From positions 1 to 5,228 of the forward strand of contig DASZZZ010000055.1 of NCBI GenBank assembly GCA_036260375.1: DNA of 5,228 nucleotides. The letters are read 5' to 3'. Of this stretch, positions 4,207 to 5,228 are shown piece after piece. A program made the position numbers and the translations under genes. The notes under the pieces are model-generated. The model was not told the DNA's origin. It worked only from the letters and a program-made list of their open reading frames with translations, and did not search any database. The DNA comes from DASZZZ01 sp036260375 (GTDB lineage Bacteria > Actinomycetota > CADDZG01 > WHSQ01). The stretch's first letter is position 1; every line of letters starts with the position of its first letter.

Positions 4207-5039
4207 GCGATTCGCTGCTCTCGCTGGTGACCGCGCTCGCCGACGACGAGCTCGTGCTCGGGCACCGTCACTCCGAGTGGACGGGCCACGCGCCGCACAT
4301 CGAGGAGGACGTCGCGTTCTCGTCGATCGCGCAGGACGAGATCGGTCACGCGGCGGCGTACTACGGGATCGTCGCCGCGCTCGACGACGACGACGCAGAC
4401 CGCCTCGCGCTCGGCCGCAAGCCGCACGAGTACCGCAACGCGATCCTGTGCGAGCGCCCCAACCGGGACTGGGCGTACACGCTCGCGCGCCACTGGCTCT
4501 ACGACGCGGCCGACGACGTCCGGCTGGAGGTCCTCGAGCGCAGCGCGCACGGCGAGCTCGCCGCGCTCGCGGTCAAGCTGCGGCGCGAGGAGCGCTACCA
4601 CCTCCTGCACGCGCGCACGTGGATGGAGCGCGTCGCGCGGGGGCCGGTCGAGGGCCGCGCTCGCGTCGTCGACGCGTTGACCGACGCGTGGGGCGACACC
4701 CTGGGGCTCTTCGAGCCGTTCGAGCTGGAGGAGGACGCGGTCGAGCGCGGCTGGCTTCCCGTCCCGTCGAGCGAGCTGCGCGCGCGCTTTCTCGAGCGCG
4801 CCTCGCGCGCGCTCGACGACCTCGGGATGCCGCCCGACGTGCGGGCGCGCGGCGCCGACTCGGCGGAGTTCGTCGCGTCGTCGTCGGGCGACCTCATCGC
4901 GTCCGACGACGCGCCCGACGAGGGCAGGGCGCGCGCGCCGGGTGTCGGAGGGCGGCGCGGCGAGCACTCCGAGGACTTCGAGCCGCTGTGGGACGAGATG
5001 ACGGCGACCTATCGCGGCGACCCGGGGGCGACGTGGTGA
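4203..5039 (+). CDS. paaC: Phenylacetyl-CoA 1,2-epoxidase, subunit PaaC
   Basis: PaaC is the ferritin-fold partner of PaaA, regarded as structural in E. coli. The product is 278 residues against 248 in E. coli. Family landmarks are SEWTGHAPHIEEDVA (24-38), ERPNRDWAYTLARHW (84-98), a RREERYHLLHARTW stretch (127-140) and the C-terminal GEHSEDFEPLWDEM (253-266). Unlike E. coli PaaC, which as I recall it reads DLLGQ and EARYH at two ligand sites, this protein has DEIGH (E46, H49) and EERYH (E130, H133), plus E25 and D101, so all six positions that bind iron in PaaA have suitable residues. The extra length is mainly an Asp/Ala/Gly/Arg-rich insert at about 217-246. The start overlaps paaB (ATGA) and the stop overlaps paaD (GTGA). 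Identity as PaaC is secure; iron binding is only a possibility. Confidence 0.95.
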   Translation: MSDSLLSLVTALADDELVLGHRHSEWTGHAPHIEEDVAFSSIAQDEIGHAAAYYGIVAALDDDDADRLALGRKPHEYRNAILCERPNRDWAYTLARHWLYDAADDVRLEVLERSAHGELAALAVKLRREERYHLLHARTWMERVARGPVEGRARVVDALTDAWGDTLGLFEPFELEEDAVERGWLPVPSSELRARFLERASRALDDLGMPPDVRARGADSAEFVASSSGDLIASDDAPDEGRARAPGVGGRRGEHSEDFEPLWDEMTATYRGDPGATW

Positions 5040-5228
5040 GCGGCGCGAGCGTCCGGACCGACGACGCGCTCGTGCGCCGCGTGTGGGACGCGCTGGCCGG
5101 CGTGCCCGACCCCGAGATCCCCGCCGTCTCGGTCGTCGACATGGGGATGATCGAGGACGTCTCGGTGAGCGGCGGCGCCGCGCGCGTCGTCGTGTTGCCG
5201 ACGTTCACGGGTTGTCCGGCCATCCCGG
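5036..5228 (+). CDS. paaD: Phenylacetate degradation protein PaaD (MIP18/DUF59 family), N-terminal fragment
   Basis: The gene runs off the right edge after 64 codons. It starts with GTG at 5036, overlapping the paaC stop (GTGA). Visible motifs are VPDPEIPAVSVVDMGMI (about residues 23-39), the hallmark of MIP18/SufT-like proteins, and LPTFTGCPAIP (54-64), which matches the PT-x-x-GCPA motif with the conserved cysteine of PaaD. PaaD is required for epoxidase activity in vivo and is thought to help mature its iron or iron-sulfur sites, probably those of the reductase PaaE, which should lie further downstream. The C-terminal cysteine region is outside the window. No strong Shine-Dalgarno is seen (only a G-run about 10 nt before the start), so coupling to paaC is likely. 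Confidence 0.93.
   Translation, partial: MSGASVRTDDALVRRVWDALAGVPDPEIPAVSVVDMGMIEDVSVSGGAARVVVLPTFTGCPAIP

Noticed and set aside
2758..4967. Long antisense open frames opposite tetR, paaA, paaB and paaC
   Set aside because: In very GC-rich coding DNA, antisense frames lack stops. Their translations are Arg/Val/Leu/Glu-rich with no recognisable domain, and the sense genes are certain.
3135..5039. Plus-strand open frame that would fuse a 356-residue Arg/Pro-rich protein to PaaC
   Set aside because: The upstream part is paaA and paaB read in the wrong frame; PaaC starts at 4203 with its own ribosome site.

Overview
This window is very GC-rich, with short intergenic gaps and almost no spacer DNA. 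The gene content (a partial luciferase-like monooxygenase resembling the F420-dependent type, actinobacterial-looking IspH and Nth, a PaaR-type TetR regulator and a gram-positive-style paa cluster) points to a high-GC Actinomycetota genome. Thermoleophilia/Solirubrobacterales-like is a reasonable guess, but it is a guess. The left and right edges cut genes.

Layout. (1) Positions 1-154, minus strand: the N-terminal 51 codons of a luciferase-like monooxygenase running off the left edge. (2) A 77-79 bp divergent promoter region. (3) 235-519, plus strand: a pterin-4a-carbinolamine dehydratase. (4) A compact hairpin at 519-535 sits between the convergent stop codons of this gene and ispH. (5) 526-1476, minus strand: ispH (lytB), the last enzyme of the MEP isoprenoid pathway. 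(6) 1503-2315, minus strand: nth (endonuclease III). (7) A 53 bp divergent regulatory region holding a 14 bp palindrome, CAAACG-AC-CGTTTG. (8) 2369-5228, plus strand: a tightly overlapping operon of tetR(paaR)-paaA-paaB-paaC-paaD, cut off inside paaD at the right edge.

How it works together. paaA, B, C and D encode most of the phenylacetyl-CoA 1,2-epoxidase, the oxygenase that starts the aerobic hybrid pathway of phenylacetate breakdown; the reductase PaaE would be expected beyond the right edge. The first gene of the operon encodes a TetR repressor, and the palindrome immediately in front of it fits the PaaR operator consensus known from Thermus. The simplest model is autorepression relieved by phenylacetyl-CoA. 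The same palindrome lies just upstream of the nth promoter, so nth may feel the repressor too. The minus-strand genes ispH and nth have no Shine-Dalgarno sequence but each has a TANNNT hexamer exactly 6 nt before its ATG, the arrangement of leaderless transcription. The plus-strand genes pcd, tetR, paaA and paaC have recognisable Shine-Dalgarno sequences, while paaB and paaD appear to rely on coupling.

I see no mobile element, CRISPR array, RNA gene or wholly unknown system here. The most distinctive points are the PaaR-like operator shared with nth, the complete set of diiron ligands in PaaC (a subunit in which the E. coli protein has lost them), the leaderless-promoter pair, and the stop-codon hairpin between convergent genes.
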